A DNA stretch of 64,000 nt from Boesenbergia rotunda (lineage: Eukaryota > Streptophyta > Magnoliopsida > Zingiberales > Zingiberaceae), in assembly GCA_024364735.1 (NCBI GenBank), contig JAGFNQ010001114.1:1455748-1519747 (forward strand), read 5' to 3'. The position numbers and the translations under genes were made by a program. The notes under the pieces were generated by a model. It saw only the letters and a list, made by a program, of their open reading frames with translations. It searched no databases and was not told the origin of the DNA. Of this stretch, positions 20,801 through 31,964 are shown one piece after another. The stretch's first letter is position 1, and each line of letters opens with the position of its first letter.

Positions 20801-21700
20801 TAGATGTCACGAACATGAGTCTCAAATTTAGATATTTATAGATTGAAAACCCTAGCTCACAAGATAAAATGTAGTAAAGGGGCCTCAAGTCGTGCTTTTC
20901 CAAGGACTAGTTTAGGATGTTTGATTCAAGCTCGAATTTCTGTGTCGTCAATTGTTTTAGGGTTTTTGAATAATCTGGGGGTTTGCTTTACAACTTTGAA
21001 TGAAATAGCAGGAATAAAAGGTACTTAGCTAAGCAAATACGATTGTCAAAACTACACTTAAACTAATTGACAATTAAGCATGCAACTTGAAATGATAAGC
21101 TAGGAATTCACAACTAAAATTGAGTGCAAGGATGCTGTAATTAAGGGAATTCGAGAATTAAAATTGAATTTGAGTCGTTTGTGTCAAACGGCAATGTTGG
21201 AAAAATTGAAATAAGTCAAGCTTAAGCAAAACAGAGGCTGAATTGAAGCTAGGCTACCTGATCGGTCGGCAGTCCGATCAGAAGCAAGCCTGGTCGGTCG
21301 ACAAACCGATCAGATGATGCTTGGGTCGGTCGACAGACCGATCAGTGTCTGAAAGTCTGCAAATACAGAACTAAACTATGAAGAATAGAATGCACAAACG
21401 AATGCATGATTTAAAACTAAACAATAGAGTCAATCTCCAATTCAAGAAATATCTTGCTGTCACTCAAGATCTAACTAGAAACCCTCTAGCTCACAGATCA
21501 TCTGACACCGATTTCTTACGGATGAGTTGCGCAGGTTCACTAGCGAAGCTGAGAATTCCATCCAAACTCCTCTTGCTCGATGAATTGGGTTGCGGTTGTG
21601 AATCAGAAACCCTCGAAGAACTTCAGAAGACCCTCCTAAATGCTCCGATAGCTCCGCGTGATGAAGATGGACAAACAAGAGGCAATCGAGTGGAATGCGC
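20801..21700 (-). mobile_element. LTR-like element X1, left part
   Basis: This begins TAGATGTCACGAAC and matches X2 (47345-49683) in order: 'gtcacgaa', 'tcaaattta', 'aggggcc', 'gtttgattcaa'. Its extreme left end is missing because the C1 LTR abuts it. It is interrupted at 21700 by copia C2 and resumes at 34279; TGCGC is duplicated at 21696-21700 and 34274-34278. The 138-residue frame at 21378-21794 runs into the C2 LTR and has no recognisable domain, so I do not call it a gene. The strand is inferred from an AT-rich promoter-like stretch on the minus strand in the right part. Confidence 0.65.
21259..21345. repeat. Three tandem palindromic units (tcggtcgacagaccga type)
   Basis: Three short inverted repeats in a row: at about 21259-21281 with loop 'gcag', about 21291-21313 and about 21323-21345. 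Each has 'gatcggt' or 'ggtcggt' pairing with 'accgatc' around a 'cgaca' centre. They are present in X1, but I did not find them in X2. Confidence 0.8.
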
Positions 21701-23428
21701 TGTTGGGACCGGGTGCATGTTGACAAAGATACGAGTTCGTAAAATTTTAAATTTTTACGTGCAGCGGAAGAATTTACATAAAATAATTTCCTAAATTATT
21801 TTAACTTCGTATCTAGCATGCAACCTTATGGTGTGTTGACATAATCATAAAATAAAACTTTGCGGAAAAGTAAAATAATTTACTTTATACCTTTCGTAAC
21901 TCGAAGAAAGCGACGAGATCCAACCGTAGCGTCCCTTGGAAGCTCCGCCTCTATTCGCGTCCACGCCGAGTTCTCTTCGGGATGACTTCGCAAAGTCACG
22001 AGTTTTGTGCCAACGAGAACTACTAGATCCTCTAAAGGCACAACTAGAAGAACAAGAGAAAAGGAAAGGAAACTAACCAACAAAGAAACGGAATCGAATT
22101 TCGAGAAGAGAGGAGTCGCTATCCGCTTCTTCTTCTTCTTGTTTTGTTTCTCCTTCTTCTTGAAGCTCACGGCAACCACCTTCTATGGGAGGAGTTGCGC
22201 CGGCCCTAGCACACAAGAGGGGCGCCGGCCCTAGATGCCTCAAGGTGGGCGCCGGCCCTAGGTGGGGAGAAGGGAAGGAGAAGAGAATAAAAGAGAGAGA
22301 GAGAGGGAGCTCTATATCAATACTCAATTGATTAGTTCGGAATCCAAGGCTTGCCTATGGTTCCTTATATAGTTGCTTCTCCCTCGCTAAGTCTCCTCTT
22401 TAACGGAATTAACGGAATTAGTTATCATAAGAATTTTATCTTATAAAATTTCTTATGACTTATTCCATTAAGCCTAGTCTTATTATAACTAATTTATAAT
22501 AAAACAAATTCTTCTTCTCTTTAAATTATGGAATAAAATTTTATAAGAAATTTATAAACTTTCTTATTATGGAAAAATCAATTCATAATTGATTTTATAA
22601 AATTAAAATAAATCAATTCATGGATTATTTTAACATCCATAAAAAGAATAAATTTCTATAAATTTATTTATATAAATTTTTTTATACAAATTTATTTATC
22701 CATAATTTATAAAATAAATCGCGCTAGATTTATTTTATTGATTAAACCAAAATTAATTGGTTTTTCTCCCTCTAGGTGGCCAGCCAACCAAGGAGGGCTT
22801 GTACCCTTTTTGGCCGGCCAAACCGAGCCGAACCAACGCGAATTAAACTTATTTAATTCGCCCAAAAAGTCTTCAAAAGACTTAGCCATTTTTAGCTTCC
22901 ATTGCGCCTCTGATTAACTCAGATTTGACTTATTTCTCTTGATCGGAAAATCTAATTTTCAACTCGTTTTAAATCCCTCGGATTACTCGTAGTGCGTGTG
23001 ACTAAATAGGCTTTCGATTTATGTTGGCCGTCTATAATCAACCAATTATAGAACGATCATGAGTGGCACCTAGTAGTACATCATGATCCCCAATTAATCG
23101 AAAGATCAACGGTTTGACCTCAGAAGAAATTATTCTGAAACCCTTCAACAGCTCTAATGAATCGTGCCCCATTCCCTTCACCACCTTATACCCACTTGGT
23201 TCAGGACATGGTCTATATGTGTCAGTCCCCACTAGGCTGACTACGTCACACCTAGTCCAAGTAGTGTCTTTCTCGTCCTTTGGATTTCTAATTACTCTCA
23301 TGTATTTAAGAGACTCGCACTCTAAACATGATATACTCTGGCCAGAGGTTTTGAGTAACAATTCGATGATAGGCCTGGGTATACATCTCCTCGCAAGGAG
23401 TGGTGAATCCTTTGTAGGCTGTTCAAAT
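21701..23428 (-). repeat. 3' LTR of C2, first segment
   Basis: Starts TGTTGGGACCGGG and runs to 'gctgttcaaat', where the solo LTR is inserted. It contains three copies of a 'ggcgccggccctag' type motif near 22200-22262. The LTR continues at 25733. Confidence 0.9.
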
Positions 23429-25727
23429 TGTTAGTGATATGAGAGAAGTGTCCTAAGGCAATCGCCTTATGATGTAAACATTTATATTAATAAATGATAA
23501 TTCACTATTTGAGTATACATGTTTTGTGTATTTGATTGGGATCTTAAAATCATCTACTGAATGTCCGTAATACAACTCACAGCATAAGAGAATTTGTGAT
23601 GGGATCACAACTAGTGATTATCTCTAAATGTGCAAATGTGAAGTATTGAAAATATCCCTAGTCGATGAATTGATAAAAAATGGACACTATCAATTCTGTT
23701 GAGACTGGCATGGGTTATTCTCTAATCAGCTGATTCTCACTGGCTGGTGACATTGGGATGTCCAGAGATAAACATGGATGCTAGTTAAGGGAACTAGTTC
23801 ATTGGAGTGACTAGCTGTAAGACTTCATATGGGAATCTACATGTAGATATGTCAATGAAGTTCTTGATGCGGCTTAAGTGCGATGTTCCTTTGACTTGCG
23901 GTGTTCAAGTCATCTTGGTCATGGAGACTTATACTTTAACATCTTAAGCAAGCATCTCCAAGGAGGTGTGGACCCAGGATGATTGGGTATAAGTCGAAGT
24001 GCACGAAGATGTTTGAACAGCCTACAAAGGATTCACCACTCCTTGCGAGGAGATGTATACCCAGGCCTATTGTCGGATTGTTACTCAAAACCTCTGGCCA
24101 GAGTATATCATGTTTAGAGTGCGAGTCTTTAAAATACATGAGAGTAATTAGAAATCCAATGGACGAGAAAGACACTACTTGGGCTAGGTGTGACGTAGTC
24201 AGCCTAGTGGGGACTGACACCATAGACCGTGTCCTGAACCAAGTGGGTATAAGGTGGTGAAGGGAATGGGGCATGATTTATTAGAGCTGCTGAAGGATTT
24301 CAGAATAATTTCTTCTGAGGTCAAACCGTTGATCTTTCGATTAATTGGGGATCATGATGTACTACTAGGTGTCACTCATGATCGTTCTATAATTAGTTGA
24401 TTATAGACGGCCAACATAAATCGAAAGCCTATTTAGTCACACGCACTACGACTAATCCGAGGGATTTAAAACGAGTTGAAAATTGGATTTTCCGATCAAG
24501 AGAAATAAGTCGAATCTGAGTTAATCAGAGGCGCAATGGAAGCTAAAAATGGCTAAGTCTTTTGAAGGCTTTTTGGGCGAATTAAATGAGTTTAATTCGC
24601 GTTGGTTCGGCTTGGTTTGGGCCGGCCAAAGAGGGTGCCAACCCTCCTTGGTTGGCCGGCCATTAAAAGGGAGAAAAACCAATTTAATTGGTTTAATTAA
24701 TAAAATAAATCTAGTGCGATTTATTTTATAAATTATGGATAAATAAATTTGTATAAAGAAATTTATATAAATAAATTTGTAGAAATTTATTCTTTTTATG
24801 GAAGTTAAAATAATCCATGAATTGGTTTATTTTTATTTTTTATAAAATTAATTATGAATTGATTTTTCCATAATAAGAAAGTTTATAAATTTCTTATAAA
24901 ATTTATTCCATAATTTAAAGAGAAGAAGAATTTGTTTTATTATAAATTAGTTATAATAAGACTCAGCTTAAACGGAATAATTAATAAGAAAATTTATAAG
25001 ATAAATTTCTTATAACTAATTCCGTTAATTCCGTTAAGAGGGAGACTTAGCAAAAGAGTTGCTACTATATAAAGGAACCAAAGGCAAGCCCTTATTACGA
25101 ATTACTAATTGAGATTAGTAAATTCCTCTCTCCCCTCTCTCTTATTCTCTTCTCCCTCTCCTTTCCCTTAGGGCCGGCACCCTTCTTGGAGAATTAGGGC
25201 CGGCTCCCACCTTCCTTGCTAGGGCCGGCACACCCTATCAACACCAAGCAAGGTTGCCGTGAGCTTCAAGAAGAAGGAGAAACGAAACAAGAAGAAGAAG
25301 AAGCGGATAGCGACTCCTCTCTTCCCGGAATTCGATTCCGTTTTCTTGGTGGTTAGTTTCCCTTTCCTCTCTTGATCTTTCTTGTTGTGCCTATAGAGAA
25401 TCTAGTAGTTCTCGTCGGTGCAAAACTCGTGACTTTGCGAAGTCATCCCGAAGAGAACTCGGCGTGGACGCGAATAGAGGCGGAGCTTCCAAGGGACGCT
25501 ACGGTTGGATCTCGTCCCTTACTTCGAGTTACGAGAGGTATAATGTAAATTAGTTTACTTTTCCGTAAAGTTTTATTTTATGATTATGTCAACACACTAT
25601 AAGGTTGCATGCTAGATACGAAGTTAAAATAATTTAGGAAATTATTTTATGCAAATTCTTCCGCTGCACGTAAAAATTTAAAATTTTACGAACTCGTATC
25701 CTTGTCAACATGCACCCGGTCCCAACA
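23429..25727 (+). mobile_element. Solo LTR (A' type) inside the C2 LTR, inverted
   Basis: 2299 bases running TGTTAGTGAT...GTCCCAACA, opposite in orientation to the LTR it interrupts. The flanks are CAAAT (23424-23428) and CAAAC (25728-25732). The uninterrupted LTR reads CAAAC here, so the left copy has one substitution. No internal region remains, as expected after recombination between two LTRs. A TATATAAA box is at 25066-25073, and GGGCCGGC motifs lie at about 25170-25230. Confidence 0.92.
25066..25073 (+). promoter_or_regulatory. TATA box of the solo LTR
   Basis: TATATAAA followed by 'ggaaccaaaggcaagcc', the arrangement seen in all family A and A' LTRs. Confidence 0.6.
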
Positions 25728-26313
25728 CAAACATCTTCGGGCACTTCGGCTTATACCCAATCATCCTGGGTCTACACCTCCTTGGAGATGCTTGCTTAAG
25801 ATGTTAAAGTATAAGTCTCCATGACCAAGATGTCTTGAACACCGCAAGTCAAAGGAACATCGCACTTAAGCTGCAGTAAGAACTTCATTGACATATCTAC
25901 ATGTAGATTCCCATATGAAGTCTTACAGCTAGTCACTCCAATGAACTAGTTCCCTCAACTAGCATCCATGTTTATCTCCGGATATCCCAATGTCACCAGC
26001 CAGTGAGAATCAGCTGATTAGAGAATAACTCATGCTAGTCTCAACAGAATTGATAGTGTCCGTTTTTATCAATTCATCGACTAGGGATAGTTTCAATACT
26101 TCACAATTGTACATGTAGAGATAATCACTAGTTGTGATCCCATCACAAATTCTCTTATGCTGTGAGTTGTATTGCGGACATTCAGTAGATGAGTTTAAGA
26201 TCCCAATCAAATACACAAAACATGTATACTCAAATAGTGAATTATCATTTATTAATATAAATGTTTACATCATAAGGCGATTGCCTTAGGACACATCTCT
26301 CATATCACTAACA
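25728..26313 (-). repeat. 3' LTR of C2, second segment
   Basis: Resumes CAAACATCTTCGGGCAC after the solo LTR and ends CACTAACA at 26313, next to the polypurine tract. Confidence 0.9.
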
Positions 26314-26326
26314 AACTCCCACTTGG
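26314..26326 (-). other. Polypurine tract of copia C2
   Basis: 'ccaagtgggagtt' on the minus strand, directly before the LTR start. Confidence 0.8.
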
Positions 26327-26327
26327 C

Positions 26328-29007
26328 CTAAAGCCAATCGCTACGGTATCCAATACCACAGGCTCTAACATGACCCTCAAACTTGCTTTGAGGCAAGGCC
26401 GTAGTTAAAGGATCCGCTATATTCCTTTCAGTGGGAACTCTCTCAATTTGTATGTCATTCCTACTTATAATCTCTCTGATCAGATGATAGCATCGAAGCA
26501 CGTGTTTGGATCGCAGATGAGACCTTGGTTCCTTCGCTTGTGCAATAGCTCCATTGTTGTCGCAGTAAACTGGCACTGCTTCATCAATGGTTGGAACCAC
26601 ACTAAGTTCTGAGACAAACTTCTTGATCCAAACTGCTTCCTTTGCTGCTTACGAAGCTGCGATATTTTCCGCTTCCGTGGTAGAATCCGCTACGGTGTCT
26701 TGTTTGGAACTTTTCCAACTTACTGCGCCTCCATTCAAAGTAAATACGTATCCAGACTGCGATTTGGAGTCATCCTTATCTGTCTGGAAACTGACATCTG
26801 TATACCCACGTTTTATCATATCTCCTTCTCCATATATTAGGAACGCATCCTTTTCTTCTTAAGTACTTAAGGATTGTCTTGAGAGCTACCCAATGATCCA
26901 TTCCTGGAACCGACTGGTATCTGCTTGTGACGCTCAAAGCATACGATACATCGGGCCTAGTACATAACATAGCATACATGATAGATCCTATCGCGGATGC
27001 ATAGGGAATCTTATTCATGCAAATCCTCTCGTCTTCTGTGCGCGGACACATAGACTTTGAAAGGTTGATCCCATGCCTGATGGGAAGGTAACCTTTCTTG
27101 GATTCCGACATGCTAAACCTTTCTAGCACTCGGTCTATATATGTAGACTGCGAAAGACCAAGCAACCGTTTTGATCTATCTCTATAGATTCTAATCCCAA
27201 GGATGTAGGTTGCTTCTCCCAAGTCTTTCATGGAGAAAGTTTTGGACAACCAAATTTTAACTATCTGTAAAACTGATATATCGTTTCCTATAAGTAATAT
27301 GTCATCGACATATAATACTAGGAATACGACTGCACTCCCACTAACCTTCTTGTACACACAAGGTTCGTCAGGATTTTGTGAGAAATCAAACTCTTTGATT
27401 GTCTCATCAAAACGGATGTTCCAGCTCCTAGATGCTTGCTTCAATCCATATATGGATCGTCGAAGCTTGCACACTTTGGTTTTATCAACCGATGTGAAAC
27501 CTTCAGGTTGTATCATGTATACATCCTCATGCAGGTTTTCATTAAGGAAAGCTGTTTTCACATCCATTTACCATATCTCATAATCATAATGAGCTGCTAT
27601 GGCTAGGAGCATCCGAATGGATTTAAGCATAGCTACTGGCAAATAGTTTTCGTCATAATCAATTCCTTGTTTTTGACGATATCCTTTTGCCACTAATCTA
27701 GCTTTAAAGGTAACAACATTACCTTCCATGTCGGTTTTCTTCTTGAAAACCCACTTGCACCCTATGGGTTTGATCCCTTCAGGTGGGTTAACCAAGTCCC
27801 ATACTTGGTTTTCGTACATGGAATCCATTTCCGACTTCATGGCCTCAAGCCATTTGTCCCTTTCTGAACTTTTCAGGACATCTTCATAACTGATAGGTTC
27901 ATCATCGCTTATGAGTAACACGTCGTTCGATTCAATTACGAGAAATCTGTATCTCTCTGGAATATTGTGTGCCCTATCAGACCTACGAAGAGGTGGTGTT
28001 GTTTTAGGTTCAACTGATAGCTCATCACTATGAATTATCGGTTGTGGGCCTAGACTAGGTGTCTCTGTAATGTCTATTGGAGTTTCTTGAACTTCATCAA
28101 GTTCAATGCCACTCCCACTATTTTCTTGTAAAAGAAATTCTTTTTCCAGAAATACAACATGCCTTGAAACAAACACCTTTTGTTCCATGGGATGATAGAA
28201 TTGGTAACCCTTCGTTTCCTTAGGGTATCCAATAAATAGACATTTATCAGACTTAGCATCCAATTTGTCTGATGCAATCCGCTTCACATAAGCAGGACAA
28301 CCCCATATCTTAAGGTGAGTTAAGTGAGGTTTCTTACTATTCCAAATCTCATATGGAGTAGTAGAGACTACCTTGGTCGGGACTCTGTTTAGCAAGTAAA
28401 CAGCTGCCTTAAGTGCATAGCCCCAAAAGGATTTTGGAAGAGTTGCATGATTCATCATCGACCTAACCATGTCCATTAAGGTTCGGTTGCGCCTCTCAGA
28501 TACACCATTATGCTGTGGTGTATACGGCGGAGTCCATTGGGACAATATCCCATTGTCCCTAAGATAATCTTAAAACTCTTGACTTAAGTATTCACCACCC
28601 CGATCGGATCGAAGTATTTTAATGCTTTTGCCAAGTTGTTTCTCTACTTCATTTCTGAACTCTTTGAATTTCTCAAAAGCTTCAGATTTGTGTTTCATCA
28701 AGAACACATACCCGAATCGTGAGTGATCATCGATAAAGGTGATGAAGTAGCTATAGCCTCCTTGTGCTAGAGTTGACATTGGTCCACATACATCGGTATG
28801 TATTAGACCAAGCAATTCTCCCACTGGATTACCTTTTCCGGAAAAGGGTAATTTTGTCATCTTGCCTTTTAAGCATGATTCGCATATATCAAATGAACCG
28901 GGTTCAAATGATTCCAAAATTCCACATCGGTGTAATTCGGTCATGCGTTTCTTACTTATATGGCCAAGACGACAGTGCCACGTGTAGGAGTCTATTCGAT
29001 TATCTAT
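26328..29007 (-). pseudogene. pol: Copia C2 pol remainder: integrase, RT, RNase H with stops
   Basis: Several open segments in series, from 29007 down to 26328. They show the integrase zinc domain and HTDVCGP, the catalytic glutamate in GVSERRN, RT with QMDVKTAFL-type and YVDD motifs, and RNase H with VYCDNNGAIAQ. Compared with C1, in-frame stops are TGA for CGA (29008-29010), TAA for CAA (28570-28572), TAA for CAA (27568-27570) and TAA for GAA in the AASEAAKEA segment of RNase H. A short deletion near 26858 shifts the frame after KYLR. The protein could not be made in full, although each catalytic motif I could locate is still present. Confidence 0.87.
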
Positions 29008-30249
29008 TCAAGCACGTTTGTTGCTAACTTCGATATTGAAAACGTCACTGGATAAATCTAACGTGTAGATGTCATTGCACAAAGTTCCATTCCCATAAAG
29101 AACGCCATTTAAAGTTATGTAACAACAATTGTTACTAAAAGTTAAATGATAACCTTTTTCATTTAAACATGAAATAGATACAATGTTCTTTATTAACGAA
29201 GGAACGAAATAACAATTATCCAATTCTAAGACACGTCCAGTTGGGAGCTTTAGCAAATATGTTCTGATGGCAACAGCAGCAATCCTTGCTCCATTTCCAA
29301 CCCGCAAATTCGCTTCTCCCTTGACGAGTCTTCTTCTATTCCTTAGCCCCTGTATGTCATTACATATATGTGAGCTACACCCAGTATCAAGTACCCAGGT
29401 ATCTGAGGAAATAGAGTGACATTCAATAACGAAGATACCTGAAGATGATGGGGCATCAGATGCCTTCTTCTTCAAGGACTCAAGATAAACCTTGCAGTTT
29501 CTTCGCCAGTGACCCTCCTTGCCACAATGATGGCAAGTTCCTTTTGGTTTCTTTTCAGTCTTTTTGGCCTTTTTCTTCTTTCCTTTATTCTGTTCTTTGG
29601 CCTTCCTCTTAGAACCTTTCTTCGAGGAACCAACTAACAGTACCGACTTTTGATCCTGCTTTACAGAAGGCTCAACAGTCTTCAGCATGTTGATTAACTC
29701 AGGAATGGTAGTCTCCAGCTTGTTCATCCGATAGTTCATCACAAATTGTGAACAACTTTTGGGTAAACAATTCAGAATTAAGTCAATACTTAGTTCATGA
29801 TCCATTGCAAAACCGAGTGTGCTCAGTCGCTCAATGTACCCCAACATCTTTAACACGAACTGTGAGGCAGAAGTGTCTTCTTGCATACTGGAGGTGAAGA
29901 GGAGTCTGGAGACTTCGAACCTTTCGGATCTCGCCTGCTCTTCAAACAACTCATGAAGATGGAAGATGATGGTATAAGCATCCATATGCTCATGCTGCTT
30001 CTGCAGCTCAGGTACCATAGAGGCTAGCATGATGCAACTTGCAAGTTCAGAATCGGTCACATGTTTCTGATAGGCCAACAATTGGTCTGGAGTTGCATTT
30101 TCTGGAGGACGGTCGGGAAGTTGATTTTCAAGGACATAAGCAAGCTTTTCTGCCTTGAGGACTATCCTCTGGTTTCGAAGCCAGTCCATGAAGCTCGGCC
30201 CGGTCAGTTTATTGGTGTCCAAAATGGAACGCAAATTCAGTGAAGACAT
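29008..30249 (-). CDS. gag: Copia C2 Gag and protease start
   Basis: A 413-codon frame with Gag from MSSLNLRSIL. The Gag has the WLRNQRIVLKAEKLAYVLE segment, a lysine-rich linker (about 208-236), the zinc knuckle C239, C242, H247, C252, and the protease active site D288-T289-G290. It ends at an internal TGA where C1 has CGA, just before the integrase zinc domain. Unlike in C1, the Gag frame itself is unbroken. The start is the ATG at 30247-30249, shared by C1 and C3. Confidence 0.9.
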   Translation of the reverse strand: MSSLNLRSILDTNKLTGPSFMDWLRNQRIVLKAEKLAYVLENQLPDRPPENATPDQLLAYQKHVTDSELASCIMLASMVPELQKQHEHMDAYTIIFHLHELFEEQARSERFEVSRLLFTSSMQEDTSASQFVLKMLGYIERLSTLGFAMDHELSIDLILNCLPKSCSQFVMNYRMNKLETTIPELINMLKTVEPSVKQDQKSVLLVGSSKKGSKRKAKEQNKGKKKKAKKTEKKPKGTCHHCGKEGHWRRNCKVYLESLKKKASDAPSSSGIFVIECHSISSDTWVLDTGCSSHICNDIQGLRNRRRLVKGEANLRVGNGARIAAVAIRTYLLKLPTGRVLELDNCYFVPSLIKNIVSISCLNEKGYHLTFSNNCCYITLNGVLYGNGTLCNDIYTLDLSSDVFNIEVSNKRA

Positions 30250-31345
30250 GATCGAGTGATTAACCTAGAAATACAAATTGAGTTTATGTGAGAAGAATGA
30301 TTAAAGAATGTATCAACATACATTAATAAAATTCCTATTTATTTTTCAAATTGAATAACCCTTTTTATCAATTCGGGAGATCGTAGGAACATCACCAAAT
30401 AGGTTGATATCCAACCATAGATAAGAACAACCATGACTGTGGCCATCAAGTTTTTCTTAGCTATGAAGGTAGGTAATTATACCGATTACATATCACATAT
30501 ATGTAACTATCACTTCATGCTATCAACTAATTGAATGTTTGCATAAATCATTGGGTCGTTAACTCATTAACAAGTATGTATCATTATACATAGCACCCAA
30601 CTGCACCTCTCTTTATATCGACCTTGGCTGTGGCACAACAAATCGATGCTCCAAGCTTAAGGCTGACCCATTAATCAAGAAATAGTTTTAATATGGTTGG
30701 AGCTCATTCAACCGTTTAGTTAGGCTTGGATGTGTCCAACAACCATAACTAAGGATTGACCTATGACTCCAACTATATTATTCATAAACTAATTCCATGG
30801 TTTGAACATGTTAAGGTTCAAGTCGGGCATGGATGTGTCCATCAACCCAAACGAGAAACGAAACTCCGGTTCTAACCATATCAATGGAAGGTGTTGGCCT
30901 TAATATTTTGTAAGGGGTTTTGGGTCTCATCCTTTCTTTTCTAAGCACATTCATGACATTACGTCATGACTAACGATTTCCTTAATAAAGTATGTATGTG
31001 ACTTAAGTTATCAAGTCTCATTAATTGAATTAGGAACCGGATTTCCTAATTCTAATTTCATACTTTATTAAAGGAATTATTTTGGGAAACAATTTCCTAA
31101 ATTGTCATAATCAATTTCGAAAATAATATGTTTAAGACTTTGATTTCTCTAAATCAAATCTTATTAAATTAAGAGGCAATTCCCTTAATTCAACGACATA
31201 TTATTTTCATGAAAATCACAATTAAGAAAACTCTATAGGAAACCATTTTCCTAATTAATTTTGGAGACAACAACATGTAAGAGCATCACCTCTTAAATCT
31301 TGTTTTATTCATGGATTTAATTAATTACAACAAATCGTTTTCTAA

Positions 31346-31372
31346 GGGTGGCTCCCCGAGGCTCAGATACCC
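31346..31372 (-). other. Leader stem-loop candidate with exchanged arms, C2
   Basis: The same core as in C1 (GAGCCTCGGGGAGCC), but the arms are GGGT and ACCC instead of TTGGAT and GTCCAA, so pairing is kept although the sequence changed. The partner copy at 31487-31514 has the C1-type arms. Confidence 0.5.
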
Positions 31373-31486
31373 AAAGAAAAGTAATTTGTCGTAAATCTAA
31401 TTTGGTCCGTTTCGGAAACGCAATCAAATCAAACATGACAATTTCATTCAAAATTGGGAAATTAAATTACAACAACTAACTTTAAA

Positions 31487-31514
31487 TTGGACGGCTCCCC
31501 GAGGCTCAATCCAA
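31487..31514 (-). other. Leader stem-loop candidate, copy 2, C2
   Basis: Arms TTGGAT and GTCCAA around GAGCCTCGGGGAGCC on the minus strand, identical in layout to the C1 copies. Confidence 0.5.
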
Positions 31515-31951
31515 AATAAAGAATTTTGTTAATAATTTAAAGCCAATTCGAATTTGAAATTGTCAACTAATTATCCATAAATTTGTCTAGACTTTCTCAA
31601 AAGAAAGTGCCCAAAATTGCGAGGTTTCATAATAGATTTTCAGAATGGTTGTAAGTTTCTGGTACAAAGAAAACTTACATATTTCCAAAATTGAAAAATT
31701 TCTAAAATTAGAAAAATTTCCAAAATTGGAAGGTTTCCAAAGATGGGAAGTTTTCACAATTATTATAAAATTTCAGAAACTAGAAAATTTCAAAAGTTTG
31801 CGAAATTTCATGAGGATTTCCAAACTTTGAAATTCCTAAATCTAAAATTTATTATAATTGGAAAGTTTCCATAATTGAAAAAATTTCCAAAATTGAGATT
31901 ATGACAAAGTGTTCCGCAAAACAATTATATGATTATGTCGAACACTAACCG

Positions 31952-31963
31952 GCTCTGATACCA
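31952..31963 (-). other. Primer binding site (tRNA-iMet), copia C2
   Basis: TGGTATCAGAGC on the minus strand, one base from the LTR at 31965. Confidence 0.9.
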
Positions 31964-31964
31964 C

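Larger units (their letters stand above)
30250..31951 (-). other. Untranslated leader of copia C2
   Basis: 1.7 kb without a supported gene. It carries stem-loop candidates at 31346-31372 and 31487-31514, and an AT-rich 'ttccaaaattggaa' stretch at about 31610-31900 near the primer site. The 61-residue frame at 31645-31830 is a by-product of that repetitive stretch. Confidence 0.75.

Noticed and set aside
21378..21794. 138-codon plus-strand frame
   Set aside because: It starts in X1 and runs across the insertion boundary at 21701 into the C2 LTR, so it cannot be an ancestral gene. No recognisable domain.
22007..22327. Lysine/arginine/glutamate-rich frames in A' LTRs
   Set aside because: The same low-complexity frames recur at 32271-32591 and are open on both strands. 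They lie in the untranslated part of the LTR.
23038..23434. Frames of about 107 codons with GDHDVLLGATHDRSIIG-type endings, repeated in several LTRs
   Set aside because: The same stretch appears in every family A LTR, in both orientations, upstream of the TATA box. Conservation is explained by LTR homology, and no start or domain supports a gene.
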